This document shows, piece by piece, positions 27,162 to 36,014 of a stretch of 64,000 nucleotides of DNA (the first letter of the stretch is position 1; every line of letters begins with the position of its first letter). The stretch spans positions 24,201 to 88,200 of the forward strand of contig CALVBT010000006.1 in NCBI GenBank assembly GCA_944325885.1, given 5' to 3'. This stretch comes from Candidatus Gastranaerophilales bacterium. GTDB lineage: Bacteria; Cyanobacteriota; Vampirovibrionia; Gastranaerophilales; Gastranaerophilaceae. The translations under genes and the position numbers were made by a program. The notes beneath the pieces were generated by a model. The model searched no databases, had not been told where the DNA came from, and saw only the letters and a list, made by a program, of their open reading frames with translations.

Positions 27162-27959
27162 ATGGAAGATAATAACAAAAATTTTAATAACGAAAAAAAC
27201 ACAAATCCGCAAAGCAAAGCGCAGAATCCGGATGTGAATACATCTGCTTCGCCTGAGCAAAAGCCGGATTTTTTTCAATTGACAAAACAGCAGCTTTCCG
27301 TAAACGTTGAAAAATATGACAAAGCTCTGAAACCTTCTATGTCTTTGTTCAATATGCAGACTTATAACCCTCAAAAAACTGCTCAACAGCCTGCTGTAAT
27401 GCCCAAAAGACTCAATTCCACAGACTCTGCAATGTTAGAGGAAAAGGCCTATATCGCTTTGGATGACCCTGAACTTAGGCTCGAAAAAAGAATAGAAAAC
27501 TATGAAAATTCTATCAAAACATTGAATGAAAAACTCGAGGTGGCAGAAACTATCAACGATGAAAAATCAAGACAGGAGCTTTTGTCACAAAAAAAATTGA
27601 TGGAAAAAAATCTGGAGAACTTGCAGCTGCAGTATAAAGAGCAGAATTTTGACACAAAATTGACTTCGGTCATAGCCAGAGCTATGCGTCTTCCCAGAGA
27701 AATAAGAGTCAGTTTGCAAAAAGCAATAATAAATTTTGTCAGACATTCGGAATTTATAAGAAAATATACACCTATAGTGCGTGCGCTGACTATCAGAGAT
27801 ACTCTCGGCAGGCTGAATAAAATTAACAAATCCGTTGATGAGCTTGTTAAAATGAAAGTGCCTCTGGGTGAGCAGGATGCAAAATATGAAGCTCTTGTGA
27901 CACATTTGCAGCGTGCCGGTGCTTTGCATTCACAGATTTTAAGAGAATTAAAAGGCTAA
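27162..27959 (+). CDS. Unknown Gln/Asn-rich coiled-coil protein
   Basis: 265 residues, soluble. N-terminal 50 residues are Asn/Lys/Gln/Ser-rich and likely disordered; residues about 95-170 form a coiled coil (ENYENSIKTLNEKLEV; QELLSQKKLMEKNLEN), then a helical segment with many Arg residues. No family recognised. Sits between the small membrane gene at 26765 and an M20 peptidase with short gaps, so all three may be one operon. Confidence 0.7.
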   Translation: MEDNNKNFNNEKNTNPQSKAQNPDVNTSASPEQKPDFFQLTKQQLSVNVEKYDKALKPSMSLFNMQTYNPQKTAQQPAVMPKRLNSTDSAMLEEKAYIALDDPELRLEKRIENYENSIKTLNEKLEVAETINDEKSRQELLSQKKLMEKNLENLQLQYKEQNFDTKLTSVIARAMRLPREIRVSLQKAIINFVRHSEFIRKYTPIVRALTIRDTLGRLNKINKSVDELVKMKVPLGEQDAKYEALVTHLQRAGALHSQILRELKG

Positions 27960-27979
27960 TTATATCAAAGGAGTTTTTT

Positions 27980-29239
27980 ATGGAGAAAAATATCGAGGAT
28001 TTGAGAAAAGATAATAAACTTTTAGATTTGTTTTGCACACTGGCGCAGATTCCGTCCCCGTCAGGTGAAGAGGATAACGTTTCTGCAAAAATTGTGGAAA
28101 TACTTACAGCCGCAGGCATAAACGCAAAAGAAGACCATTTTAAAAACGTTGTCGCCAAAATACCTGCTACGGATACCGGCAAAAAGCCGATTGCGCTATC
28201 TGCACACATGGATGTTGTGGGAGATGCTTCTGCCGTGAATTTGAGGGTTTCTCAAGACGGAAAATTTATAGAAACAGACAAAAAAAGACCGCTGGGCGCA
28301 GATGACAAAGTGGGCGTGTCAGCAGCAATGTATCTGGCTTTGTATCTTGTTGAACATCCGGAAATCAAACACGGCGGACTCGAACTTGTATTTACAAAAG
28401 ACGAAGAGCAGAACATGACCGGTATTCATAACATAAAGTTTGACGAGATTGATTCTGAGTATGTGCTTGTGCTGGATGCGGACAAACTCGGTCAGATACA
28501 GATTGCGGGCGCAAGTTACACAAACGGAACACTTATTGTAAACTCCTTTAAGGGCGGGCATTCCGGCATTGATATCGGGGATACAACAAGAGTCAATGCA
28601 GTAAAGCTCATAGGCGAGCTTATTGCAAAAATCCCTCAAGGTGAATACAAAAGAGATGAATACGGCACTGTTACCTCTATCAACATCGGCTCTGTCATCG
28701 GCGGCGGGGTTGAGCCTGTTATACAAAAAATTGCGCAAAAAGGTATTGTCGAAGACAGCTATATTGAATATGTTGCAAACAACAGTCTTACAAACATCAT
28801 CAACACAAAAGCCATGGCAAAATATTCTATCAGAAGCTCTGAAGAAGATAACGAAAACCAGCTTATTGACGATATCAAAAAGATTGTTGAAGAGTTTAAC
28901 AAAAAATATGAAGGTCTTGCGCTGGCAGAGTTTATTGCAAAAACAAAGATGAAGGCTTTTGAAAAATCAGGCGATGAAACTATCCAGAAGATTTGTGTAA
29001 AAGCGTGTGAAAAAATCGGCATAAAAGGCGAAGTATCCTCATTCCATGCCGGAGCAGAAACTCACATCTACGCACACGAAAAAAACAGGGCCGGCAATGT
29101 TTTCAAACCGTATTTGCTCGGTCTGGCAGATATTTATAACATGCATTCGAGCGATGAGATGGTGGATATTGAATCGTTTTTGAAGGGTTATGAATTTTTG
29201 AAGGAAAGCTTTTTGATTTATAACAGCGACTGCGAGTAG
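27980..29239 (+). CDS. M20-family metallopeptidase (PepT-like)
   Basis: 419 residues, cytosolic zinc peptidase that trims di- or tripeptides. Metal site motifs: SAHMDVVG (His76, Asp78), GADDKVG (about 106-112), FTKDEEQNM (Glu142/143), VLDADKLGQ (Asp about 171) and a late SFHAGAETHIYAH. A dimerisation domain sits between about 190 and 310. AAAGGAG is 7 nt before the ATG. Closest in form to peptidase T, but substrate is not certain. Confidence 0.9.
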   Translation: MEKNIEDLRKDNKLLDLFCTLAQIPSPSGEEDNVSAKIVEILTAAGINAKEDHFKNVVAKIPATDTGKKPIALSAHMDVVGDASAVNLRVSQDGKFIETDKKRPLGADDKVGVSAAMYLALYLVEHPEIKHGGLELVFTKDEEQNMTGIHNIKFDEIDSEYVLVLDADKLGQIQIAGASYTNGTLIVNSFKGGHSGIDIGDTTRVNAVKLIGELIAKIPQGEYKRDEYGTVTSINIGSVIGGGVEPVIQKIAQKGIVEDSYIEYVANNSLTNIINTKAMAKYSIRSSEEDNENQLIDDIKKIVEEFNKKYEGLALAEFIAKTKMKAFEKSGDETIQKICVKACEKIGIKGEVSSFHAGAETHIYAHEKNRAGNVFKPYLLGLADIYNMHSSDEMVDIESFLKGYEFLKESFLIYNSDCE

Positions 29240-29277
29240 CGGGGGGTATATTTGCTTTTTGTATGCAGATGTTTAGG

Positions 29278-29801
29278 CAGAGAAATTTAATTTTTCAACA
29301 TGAAAACAATAAACAAATAAAAAAGATTATTTTCTTTGATTGTTCATTTCTTTTCTTTTTTTGCGACGAAAAAGAAAAGAAACGAACCAAAGAAAAGAAA
29401 AAGGACGCTGATTAAAACAGACTCTAATATATTTATCTCCAAAATTTTCTAAACGCTTACGCTAACGAAAATTTTGTTCGTAAATACAAAGAGTCTGTAA
29501 CCATAGTCACAACGGCAGAGCCGTAAAACACTTTCGTGTGCAGCTTCGCTGCATACAGATAATTGTTAAAAAAAGACCTTTGCATAGTGAATTACAGAAT
29601 GTTGCATATACAACTGCAAACGAGGTATTGTCCGAGGCACGGGGAAATTACTTGAACCACAAATAATATTTGTACTTTAGCAATTTTGACGTGCCGAGTT
29701 GCCGAGACAGGTATATGCTACTTTCTGTATGAACGACGCAGCAGGTCGATTTTTAATAATTATCTGTAGCAACTTTCAGGTTTCAAAATCAAATTTCACT
29801 G
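29278..29801. repeat. L-type hairpin repeat, copy 3, full length
   Basis: The only copy with both terminal repeats: left GAGAAATTTAATTTTTCAAC and right ATCAAATTTCACTG. About 524 bp; the interior matches copy 1 almost base for base. Contains a CTTTTC/GAAAAG-rich A/T hairpin around TTGCGACG (about 29345-29395), the ACAGACTCT/AGAGTCTGT stem (about 29407-29500), the GCAGCTTCGCTGC hairpin and a ~220-bp inverted repeat with arms starting CAGATAATT (about 29556-29768). A similar tail to copy 2 follows (about 29815-29860). Confidence 0.88.
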
Positions 29802-29948
29802 CAAAAAACAAAAACTAAAAACGAAACATCAGCTCAACTTTTAACAATTATCTGTATATGAAATAATTTTGCCCTGAACGAGTATTTTTAGTAAAATTGT
29901 AAAATAAGAATAAAAAGTTTGGAAAATACTGAAAATACGGGGTAAATT
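29802..29948. other. Flank of L element up to MetE-like gene
   Basis: A/T-rich leader. It ends near 29860 with TATATGAAATAATTTT, which matches the 3' half of the 21-bp motif but lacks its palindrome. No gene. Confidence 0.5.
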
Positions 29949-31043
29949 GTGCATAACTTGACACTAAAAGCTACTGCAGTGGGGAGCCTTCCGCACAAAA
30001 ACGCACAGGATGCAATAAAACTGATTTTTGATGAGTTTAAAGAAATCCCCTTCTGGCCTCAGCTTGCGGGCGTGGACAGAAGAGAGGATATGACCTCACA
30101 GTATGTGCAGGGCATACCGGGGATTGTGTATGACGAAAAAAACTGTAAATATATCTATGACTCCGCTTCTGACGAGTTTTTTGAGCAGCTTGAGGAGTTC
30201 TTTATGGACTACGAGGCTATAGTCAACGAAAAAGACTATACAAACCTCGATAAATACGCTATTACAGCCCCTTATAGCAGTGCAATCCCTCTGTTTTTGG
30301 ACAGACTTAAAACTGGAGATTGTAAATACGCCAAATGCCATATAATAGGGCCGTTTACCTGGGGAACAAGCCTCTGTGACAGCGAGGGCGTGTGCGCTTT
30401 TTATGACGAAACTTATAGAGAAGTCCTGATAAAGGGCCTGACCCTAAAGGCTATCTGGCAGATTGAACAGGTCAAAAAGGCAAACCCTGATATCGCAACA
30501 ATTATGTTTATGGACGAGCCTGTGATGTCACAGTACGGAACCTCTGCTTTTATTACGGTAAAAAGAGAGGATGTCGTGGCAGCTCTTGGCGAAATCTCGG
30601 ATATAATAAAATCTTGCGGTGCATTGAGCGCAGTGCATTGCTGCGGAAAATCCCAGTGGTCTTTGCTGGTTGATGCAGGGGTAAATATTATCAACTTTGA
30701 TGCGTTTTCTTTTGGTAACAGCCTCGGGGCTTATGCTGCCGATATGGAAAGATTTCTCAAAAAGCCTGAGGGCGGCTATATTGCGTGGGGCATTGTGCCG
30801 ACGTTGGATAAAGAAGCTTTGAAAAATACAAACCTCGAGGAGCTTGAACAAAAATTTGAGGCGGCTGTAGACGATTTGGTAAAAAAATCCAGAGGAAAAA
30901 TAGACAGAGAGCTGGTTATAAAACAGAGCTTTTTTACACCTTCCTGTGGGGCGGGCGGGCTGTCTATGGAGCTGGCGCAAAAGGCTATGGCGCTTGTTAA
31001 CCGGTTGTCTGACAGATTAAAACAAAAATACGGGGTATCTTAA
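29949..31043 (+). CDS. MetE C-terminal-like / UroD-superfamily methyltransferase
   Basis: 364 residues, GTG start. Fold is the barrel of cobalamin-independent methionine synthase and uroporphyrinogen decarboxylase relatives. Zinc-site residues are visible: His230 and Cys232 in VHCCGK, Glu190 in FMDEPVM, and Cys333 in TPSCGAGG. The N-terminal half of classical MetE (folate-binding duplicate) is missing, so it is a core-MetE type protein. Its stop overlaps the next ATG by 1 nt (TAATG), linking it with a P-loop ATPase and folD, a one-carbon theme. Acceptor and donor unknown. Confidence 0.85.
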   Translation: MHNLTLKATAVGSLPHKNAQDAIKLIFDEFKEIPFWPQLAGVDRREDMTSQYVQGIPGIVYDEKNCKYIYDSASDEFFEQLEEFFMDYEAIVNEKDYTNLDKYAITAPYSSAIPLFLDRLKTGDCKYAKCHIIGPFTWGTSLCDSEGVCAFYDETYREVLIKGLTLKAIWQIEQVKKANPDIATIMFMDEPVMSQYGTSAFITVKREDVVAALGEISDIIKSCGALSAVHCCGKSQWSLLVDAGVNIINFDAFSFGNSLGAYAADMERFLKKPEGGYIAWGIVPTLDKEALKNTNLEELEQKFEAAVDDLVKKSRGKIDRELVIKQSFFTPSCGAGGLSMELAQKAMALVNRLSDRLKQKYGVS

Positions 31044-31795
31044 TGACATTATCAATTGCTATCACGGGAAAAAGCGGAAGCGGAAAAACAACTATAACAA
31101 AAAACTTTGTCAAAGTCTTGAAAGAAACATATCCGGATAAGAGTATCTTGCTTTTTGACAATGATTTGTCCACAGAGCTGGCACACAGCTATGGTATGGA
31201 CGTAAGAAACACAATCTACGGTATCAGAAGCGGAAAACACGAGTATAAAACCGGTATCCCGAGCCGTATGACAAAACAGGAGTATATCGAGTGGGCTTTA
31301 GAGGATATTCTGGTCGAAGTGGAAGAAAACGTCGACCTGATAGTGTCATGGCTTGTGCCGTCAAAAGACTGCCGCTGCCCTATCACGGGCCAGATTGCAG
31401 ATGCTGTGGCAAAGCTCATAAACCAGTATGATGTAGTGATTTTCGATTGCGAGTTTGACCTGAAGTATCTGCATCAGCTTGTTGATATACCGATGGACGT
31501 GACTCTCATTGTCGCCAATCCTACTGAAGAATCTATTTTTCTTGCCCAGAGGATAGAAGAGTTTTCCGCAAAATACGCTGCCGGTGGGCAGATGGCTTTA
31601 ATCTTGAATAATGTCGATAATGCTCAATATAGTCAGGTGCAGGATTATCTGAGCAAATACAGCCTTGAGGTGCTTGGGATAATTCCTCAAGATAGAGGAC
31701 TTTTTGAACATTCTATTGATAAAAATTCAAAAATAGTGGAAGATGCTATCAGGGGATTGTTCTTCAGACTCAATCTTCCACAGGTTAGAAATTAG
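31043..31795 (+). CDS. P-loop ATPase, CooC/MinD-like
   Basis: 250 residues. Walker A GKSGSGKTT at 9-17 of the deviant SIMIBI type; the strand VVIFDCEFD at 131-139 fits the Walker B side. The fold and lengths match CooC-type metallochaperone/activator ATPases. A CxC pair at 110-112 (DCRC) sits where family members often have cysteines for metal or Fe-S. Translationally coupled to the MetE-like gene. Hypothesis: it activates or loads cofactor on that enzyme. Confidence 0.8.
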   Translation: MTLSIAITGKSGSGKTTITKNFVKVLKETYPDKSILLFDNDLSTELAHSYGMDVRNTIYGIRSGKHEYKTGIPSRMTKQEYIEWALEDILVEVEENVDLIVSWLVPSKDCRCPITGQIADAVAKLINQYDVVIFDCEFDLKYLHQLVDIPMDVTLIVANPTEESIFLAQRIEEFSAKYAAGGQMALILNNVDNAQYSQVQDYLSKYSLEVLGIIPQDRGLFEHSIDKNSKIVEDAIRGLFFRLNLPQVRN

Positions 31796-31821
31796 GTAAA
31801 AGTATAGCGGCGAAAAGCATA

Positions 31822-32676
31822 ATGGCAAATCTGATAGAGGGAAAAATAGTTTCTAAAAAAATATATGAAAATCTTTCTGACGAAATTTTGTTTCTGGAAA
31901 AGAAACCCAGCCTTGCTGTGATAATCGTGGGCGATGACCCAGCAAGTAAAATTTATGTAAACCTTAAAAAGAAAAAAGCGCAGGAGCTGGGCATAAAATC
32001 CATGGTGGTAGAAATGCCGCAGGATACATCAGAGCAGGCACTTCTGGAAAAAATAGATGAATTGAATAAGGCCCCTGATATCAACGCAATCCTCGTGCAG
32101 CTGCCTTTGCCAAAACAGATTCATACAAGAAAAGTTATCGAAAAAATAAATCCGCTAAAAGACGTGGATTGTTTCCATCCGTATAATACAGGGCAGATTG
32201 CCTCGGGAAACAAACCTTATGTGTATCCTTGCACCCCGATGGGGATAGTCAGACTGCTGGAGTATTATGATATAAAAATAGAGGGCAAACACGCTGTTGT
32301 TATAGGCCGTTCAAATATCGTGGGCAGACCGCTTGCGCAGATGCTTTTGAACAGGGACGCTACTGTCACTATATGCCACAGCAGAACACACAACCTTGCT
32401 GAAATTACTTCGCAGGCGGATATTTTGATTAGTGCTGTGGGAAAACGAAACCTTGTTACAAAAGATATGGTAAAACAGGGTGCTGTTGTTATAGATGTCG
32501 GAATGAACAGAACAGAAGAAGGAAAATTGTGCGGGGATGTTGATTTCTGGCAGGTGGAACAAAAAGCATCCTTTATTACGCCTGTGCCGGGCGGAGTGGG
32601 GCCTATGACTATTTGTTCTTTGATGAAAAACACTTTTGATTTGTACAATTTGCAGGAAAAATTGCAAAATAAATAA
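31822..32676 (+). CDS. folD: Bifunctional methylene-THF dehydrogenase/cyclohydrolase
   Basis: Interconverts methylene-, methenyl- and formyl-tetrahydrofolate. 284 residues. Seen: YVNLKKKKAQELGI with the catalytic Lys, the VQLPLP motif at about 93-98, the GRSNIVGRP Rossmann motif, and PGGVGPMTI. All normal. It lies 26 nt after the ATPase gene, so the MetE-like, ATPase and folD genes are likely one operon. Confidence 0.96.
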   Translation: MANLIEGKIVSKKIYENLSDEILFLEKKPSLAVIIVGDDPASKIYVNLKKKKAQELGIKSMVVEMPQDTSEQALLEKIDELNKAPDINAILVQLPLPKQIHTRKVIEKINPLKDVDCFHPYNTGQIASGNKPYVYPCTPMGIVRLLEYYDIKIEGKHAVVIGRSNIVGRPLAQMLLNRDATVTICHSRTHNLAEITSQADILISAVGKRNLVTKDMVKQGAVVIDVGMNRTEEGKLCGDVDFWQVEQKASFITPVPGGVGPMTICSLMKNTFDLYNLQEKLQNK

Positions 32677-32697
32677 AGTAAAGATATGGAGTGAAAA

Positions 32698-33888
32698 ATG
32701 GAAAATCAAGCACAATCAGTGCAGAAAAATGCAAAAAAATCACAGCAGTTTGTTGATTATTTTAACCAAAATATTGTACCCCGTGCGCAAGAGCTTGAAT
32801 CAACAAGAGAAAAATTTGTGAATATTGTAAAAATATGGAGTATTATTGTAGCCGGTATTACGCTTGTACTCGCAATAGCTGTTATTCCGCCTAAAATAAC
32901 TTCAGTGGAAGCTTTATACGCCCCGCTTCTTGTGATTGCTATTGGCTGTATTGTTGGCTACACTCCTGTTGAATTTATAAGAAGAGTATTCTCTTATAAT
33001 TCAAAGAAAAAAATCTTACCTTCATTATTGAGCTTCTGGGGTAAATTTTCATATATTCCGCCGGTTAATTTTTATGTTGCAATATACTCCGCAATAAAAA
33101 ACAAAACAGGCGTGGCAGGTTTTATTCAAGAGATTACAAAAGACAAGACCTCAAATATTTCCATAAATCATGCTATTCTTAAAAGATTGTTAGACTACAA
33201 TGATGTGCGATACGATGATAAAATTGTCGGTACATTTAATGATATTAAAGTAGAACTTTGCGAATTGGAAACAGCTATTGTCAGAAGAGATTCTAAAAAA
33301 GGCACAAGTCGACAAACAACCTTTAAAGGAGTCATTTTTAGTGCTGTTATGAACAAAAAATTTAAAGGTATGACCGCAATTTCCAACACCCATTTGGATA
33401 CAAATATGCTCGACCATCCGAGAATCGGGTTTGATAATTTTAATGCAACTGATATTTTGAATATCGGAAAACAGCTTATCCAAACCGCTTATGACAAAAA
33501 ACAGCTCATTCAAAAAAATAATGAGCTTGAAAAAGAAGAACAGGAAATCAAAGAACTTCCAAGAAGCAAGGAAGTCCGCCTTGAAGACCCTGTGTTCAGA
33601 CAACATTTCAAGGTCTATTCCACAGACCAGATAGAGGCCAGATATATCCTGACTACAGCTTTTATGAACAGAATCTTAAAACTGGGTGAGGCTTACAAAT
33701 GGAAAATAAAGGCTATTTTTATTAACAACAATATTTATATCCTGATTGATGTTAGAAAAAACTGGTTTGAGATGCCGTTTTTCAAATCCTCTATTGATAT
33801 AAATAATTACAAAGAGTTTCTCAATGATTTTACAAAACTGCTTGCAATAACAGAGATTCTGAAACTCAACCAGAACATAGGTATGTAG
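32698..33888 (+). CDS. DUF3137-like membrane protein
   Basis: 396 residues. Two adjacent membrane helices (about 42-62 and 72-93), then a cytosolic domain containing TTFKGVIFSAVMNKKFKGMTAI, matching the DUF3137 pattern, and a C-terminal VDVRKNWF-like segment. DUF3137 genes often pair with LemA, which is not seen here. GGAG lies 8 nt before the ATG. It follows folD by 21 nt. Role unknown. Confidence 0.75.
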   Translation: MENQAQSVQKNAKKSQQFVDYFNQNIVPRAQELESTREKFVNIVKIWSIIVAGITLVLAIAVIPPKITSVEALYAPLLVIAIGCIVGYTPVEFIRRVFSYNSKKKILPSLLSFWGKFSYIPPVNFYVAIYSAIKNKTGVAGFIQEITKDKTSNISINHAILKRLLDYNDVRYDDKIVGTFNDIKVELCELETAIVRRDSKKGTSRQTTFKGVIFSAVMNKKFKGMTAISNTHLDTNMLDHPRIGFDNFNATDILNIGKQLIQTAYDKKQLIQKNNELEKEEQEIKELPRSKEVRLEDPVFRQHFKVYSTDQIEARYILTTAFMNRILKLGEAYKWKIKAIFINNNIYILIDVRKNWFEMPFFKSSIDINNYKEFLNDFTKLLAITEILKLNQNIGM

Positions 33889-33898
33889 GTATTTAGCT

Positions 33899-33919
33899 GG
33901 TCAGTTGACTATATAAAAA
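33899..33919 (+). repeat. 21-bp palindromic motif, copy 4
   Basis: GGTCAGTTGACTATATAAAA plus A. The first arm base differs (G for A). Starts 11 nt after the stop of the plus-strand gene at 33888. Confidence 0.8.
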
Positions 33920-33983
33920 TATTGCAGGAAGGGAGAAATTATAATATAATTTTGGGTAGATTAAAGATTTTAGGTGTGAATAA

Positions 33984-34331
33984 ATGGCAAAACATAACGA
34001 TACAATTCCAATAGAAGTATGCATTTTGACGGTAGACCACGACATCAAGGGTACTGTACACGTTTCAAAATACACAAACACAAACCGTGAACTGACAGAC
34101 CTTTTGAACGATAAGGAAAGAAGATTTCTGGCAGTAACAAACGTTGAGATTTACCCTCGCAACTCAAACCAGCCGCCAAGACGCTACAACTTTTTAGAAA
34201 TCCACATGGACTATGTTTTGATGGTTCACCCTTCTTCACAGGTTGTGTTCAAGGAATCTTCAAAAGCACAGGAAGATATCGCAAGATTTAGAGAATTGAG
34301 AAATAAACTGAGCCAGACAAAGCCGTTCTAG
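33984..34331 (+). CDS. Conserved small protein, DUF6812-like
   Basis: 115 residues, soluble. The central pattern HDIKGTVHVSKYTNTNRELTDLLN...RRFLAVTNVEIY resembles a small beta-domain family in Cyanobacteria where a TxxxxxGxVH strand is followed by RELxDLLN; the family name is a guess. The C-terminus is basic and helical. AGGTG lies upstream. The GT9 gene follows after 24 nt. Function unknown. Confidence 0.65.
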   Translation: MAKHNDTIPIEVCILTVDHDIKGTVHVSKYTNTNRELTDLLNDKERRFLAVTNVEIYPRNSNQPPRRYNFLEIHMDYVLMVHPSSQVVFKESSKAQEDIARFRELRNKLSQTKPF

Positions 34332-34355
34332 GCAAGGCTCTTTGACTGTCTGAAA

Positions 34356-35339
34356 ATGAAAGAACCAAAAAAAATATTAATGGTGAATTTTGGCGGAATA
34401 GGGGATGAAATCCTGTTTTTGCCTGCAATTTCGTCAATAAAAAAAGAATTTCCAAACGCAAAAATAACTCTGGCACTGGAGCCTAGGAGCAAATCAATAA
34501 AGGATTTGACCGGCCTTATAGACAGTGTTTTGTGCGTGGATATAAAAGGCAAACACAAATATCTCGAGCTTTTAAAGTTTGTGTTCAAGGCTCGTTGCGA
34601 CCGTTATGATATGGTGTTTTCTTCAGGCGGAAACAAACTCATCTCGCTGCTTTTGTTTTTGACAGGGATTACCTACCGCTATGGCTATGATACAGGGGCT
34701 TTGAGCAGAGTGTTTTTGACAAAGGCTGTAAAACTGAAAAAAAATCAGTATGCCTCTTTTATGTATCACGAACTTGTGACACCTGTTACGGACAAAAAAA
34801 CACTGTACCCAGAAATTGATGCGGGAGAGGTGGAAAAAGAACCGAATTCCGTACTTGTACACCCGGGGGTAAGCAAGATGAGTGTGTCTAAAAATATGAT
34901 AAAAACCTGGACACCCGAGGTGTGGGCAGAGCTTGTAAAAAAAGTGCTGGAAAAAGGCAAAAAGGTTTATCTTATTGGTGGGCCGGATGACAAAGATTGT
35001 ATCGAAAAAATGGTGGACATAATCGGCGATGTCCCGAATTTTCAGAACCTTTACGGCACAACAAAAAATATCATGGACCTTGCACGCTTGACCAAAAAAG
35101 CAGAGGTCTTGATATGTTCTGATTCTGCACCGATGCATATCGGAGTGGGCGTCGGCACTAGGACACTTGCGCTTTTTGGCCCTACTGATGAAAAAAAGCT
35201 TATACCGGATGATGAAAAATATATTGCGATAAAAAATAACGCAGATTGCCGTCCATGCCTGTGGGACAAAAGACAAACCACCTGCGAAGAGCTAAAATGC
35301 TTGAAAATAAACCTCGATGAGGTTGTCGAATTGCTCTAG
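34356..35339 (+). CDS. Glycosyltransferase family 9 (heptosyltransferase-like)
   Basis: 327 residues, cytosolic side of membrane. Adds sugar to lipopolysaccharide or a related glycolipid. Seen: NFGGIGDEILFLPAISSIKK (about 9-29), VLVHPGVSK, KKVYLIGGPDDKDC, then the donor-site segment ICSDSAPMHIGVGVGTRTLALFGPTD. The family fold is complete. The closest GT9 members are heptosyltransferases; substrate here is not shown. Confidence 0.9.
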   Translation: MKEPKKILMVNFGGIGDEILFLPAISSIKKEFPNAKITLALEPRSKSIKDLTGLIDSVLCVDIKGKHKYLELLKFVFKARCDRYDMVFSSGGNKLISLLLFLTGITYRYGYDTGALSRVFLTKAVKLKKNQYASFMYHELVTPVTDKKTLYPEIDAGEVEKEPNSVLVHPGVSKMSVSKNMIKTWTPEVWAELVKKVLEKGKKVYLIGGPDDKDCIEKMVDIIGDVPNFQNLYGTTKNIMDLARLTKKAEVLICSDSAPMHIGVGVGTRTLALFGPTDEKKLIPDDEKYIAIKNNADCRPCLWDKRQTTCEELKCLKINLDEVVELL

Positions 35340-35341
35340 GT

Positions 35342-36013
35342 TTAGTTTTTGTCGTCTTGGCCGCTTCCTTCGTCAGGTTTTTTAGGTTTGTCCTTGTAGT
35401 TCTGGAGTTTGCCTTCTCTTAGAACATAGGCAGCACAGCCGTATGTTGTGATACATTTGCTCTCATCATAATAGCCTGATGGCAGCACCCCTTTGTCTTT
35501 TACAAGTACAAACAAGAAAACGTCCTCACCCCATTTGTTTCTGGGTTTTGGGCCGTTTATGTCAACGTAGAACATACCTTTTGCATTTGTTATATCATCA
35601 GGCGAAATTCCGTAGCTTTCTTTTGAACCGAGGCCGCTGTTGATTTTAATGGAAATACCGTCAGCAAGCAGAATCCCGCTGACACCGTAGTTGGTATCTT
35701 TGGTGTTGTTTGGATAGAGCCTGTTGCCTTCTGTAAAACAGCCTTTCCCCGGAGGACATTCCTGTGCTATGTTGAAATACGGTTTGTAAATTTCATTGAG
35801 TTTTGAGCTGTCCCATGTTTTTATCGGGCCATTGTCCTGCTCAGCTCGTTCTGTTGCCTGTGTCAAAATAGAATATGCTTTTTTTACCTGTGCAACTTTT
35901 TCTCGTTCTTCTGCAGTTTGTCTTAAAGACGGCAGTGTCATTGCCGCAATTACACCGATAATCATTAGTGTCACAACAATTTCTGCTAAAGAAAACCCTC
36001 TTTCTTTTCTCAT
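35342..36013 (-). CDS. Type IV pilin-like / pseudopilin protein
   Basis: 223 residues. Class III signal: MRKERG then FSLAEIVVTLMIIGVIAAMTL, cleavage after Gly6, Glu at +5. The globular part contains CPPGKGCFT and paired Cys near the end. It begins 1 nt after the trmFO stop, same strand, so co-transcribed with trmFO and the HD-GYP gene. AAGGG lies before the ATG. Confidence 0.85.
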   Translation of the reverse strand: MRKERGFSLAEIVVTLMIIGVIAAMTLPSLRQTAEEREKVAQVKKAYSILTQATERAEQDNGPIKTWDSSKLNEIYKPYFNIAQECPPGKGCFTEGNRLYPNNTKDTNYGVSGILLADGISIKINSGLGSKESYGISPDDITNAKGMFYVDINGPKPRNKWGEDVFLFVLVKDKGVLPSGYYDESKCITTYGCAAYVLREGKLQNYKDKPKKPDEGSGQDDKN

Positions 36014-36014
36014 A

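Noticed and set aside
29850..29875. Ninth copy of the 21-bp motif
   Set aside because: Only TATATGAAATAATTTT is shared; the palindromic half is missing.
34623..35276. 217-residue open frame on the minus strand
   Set aside because: Lies wholly opposite the GT9 glycosyltransferase; no start signal and no family pattern.
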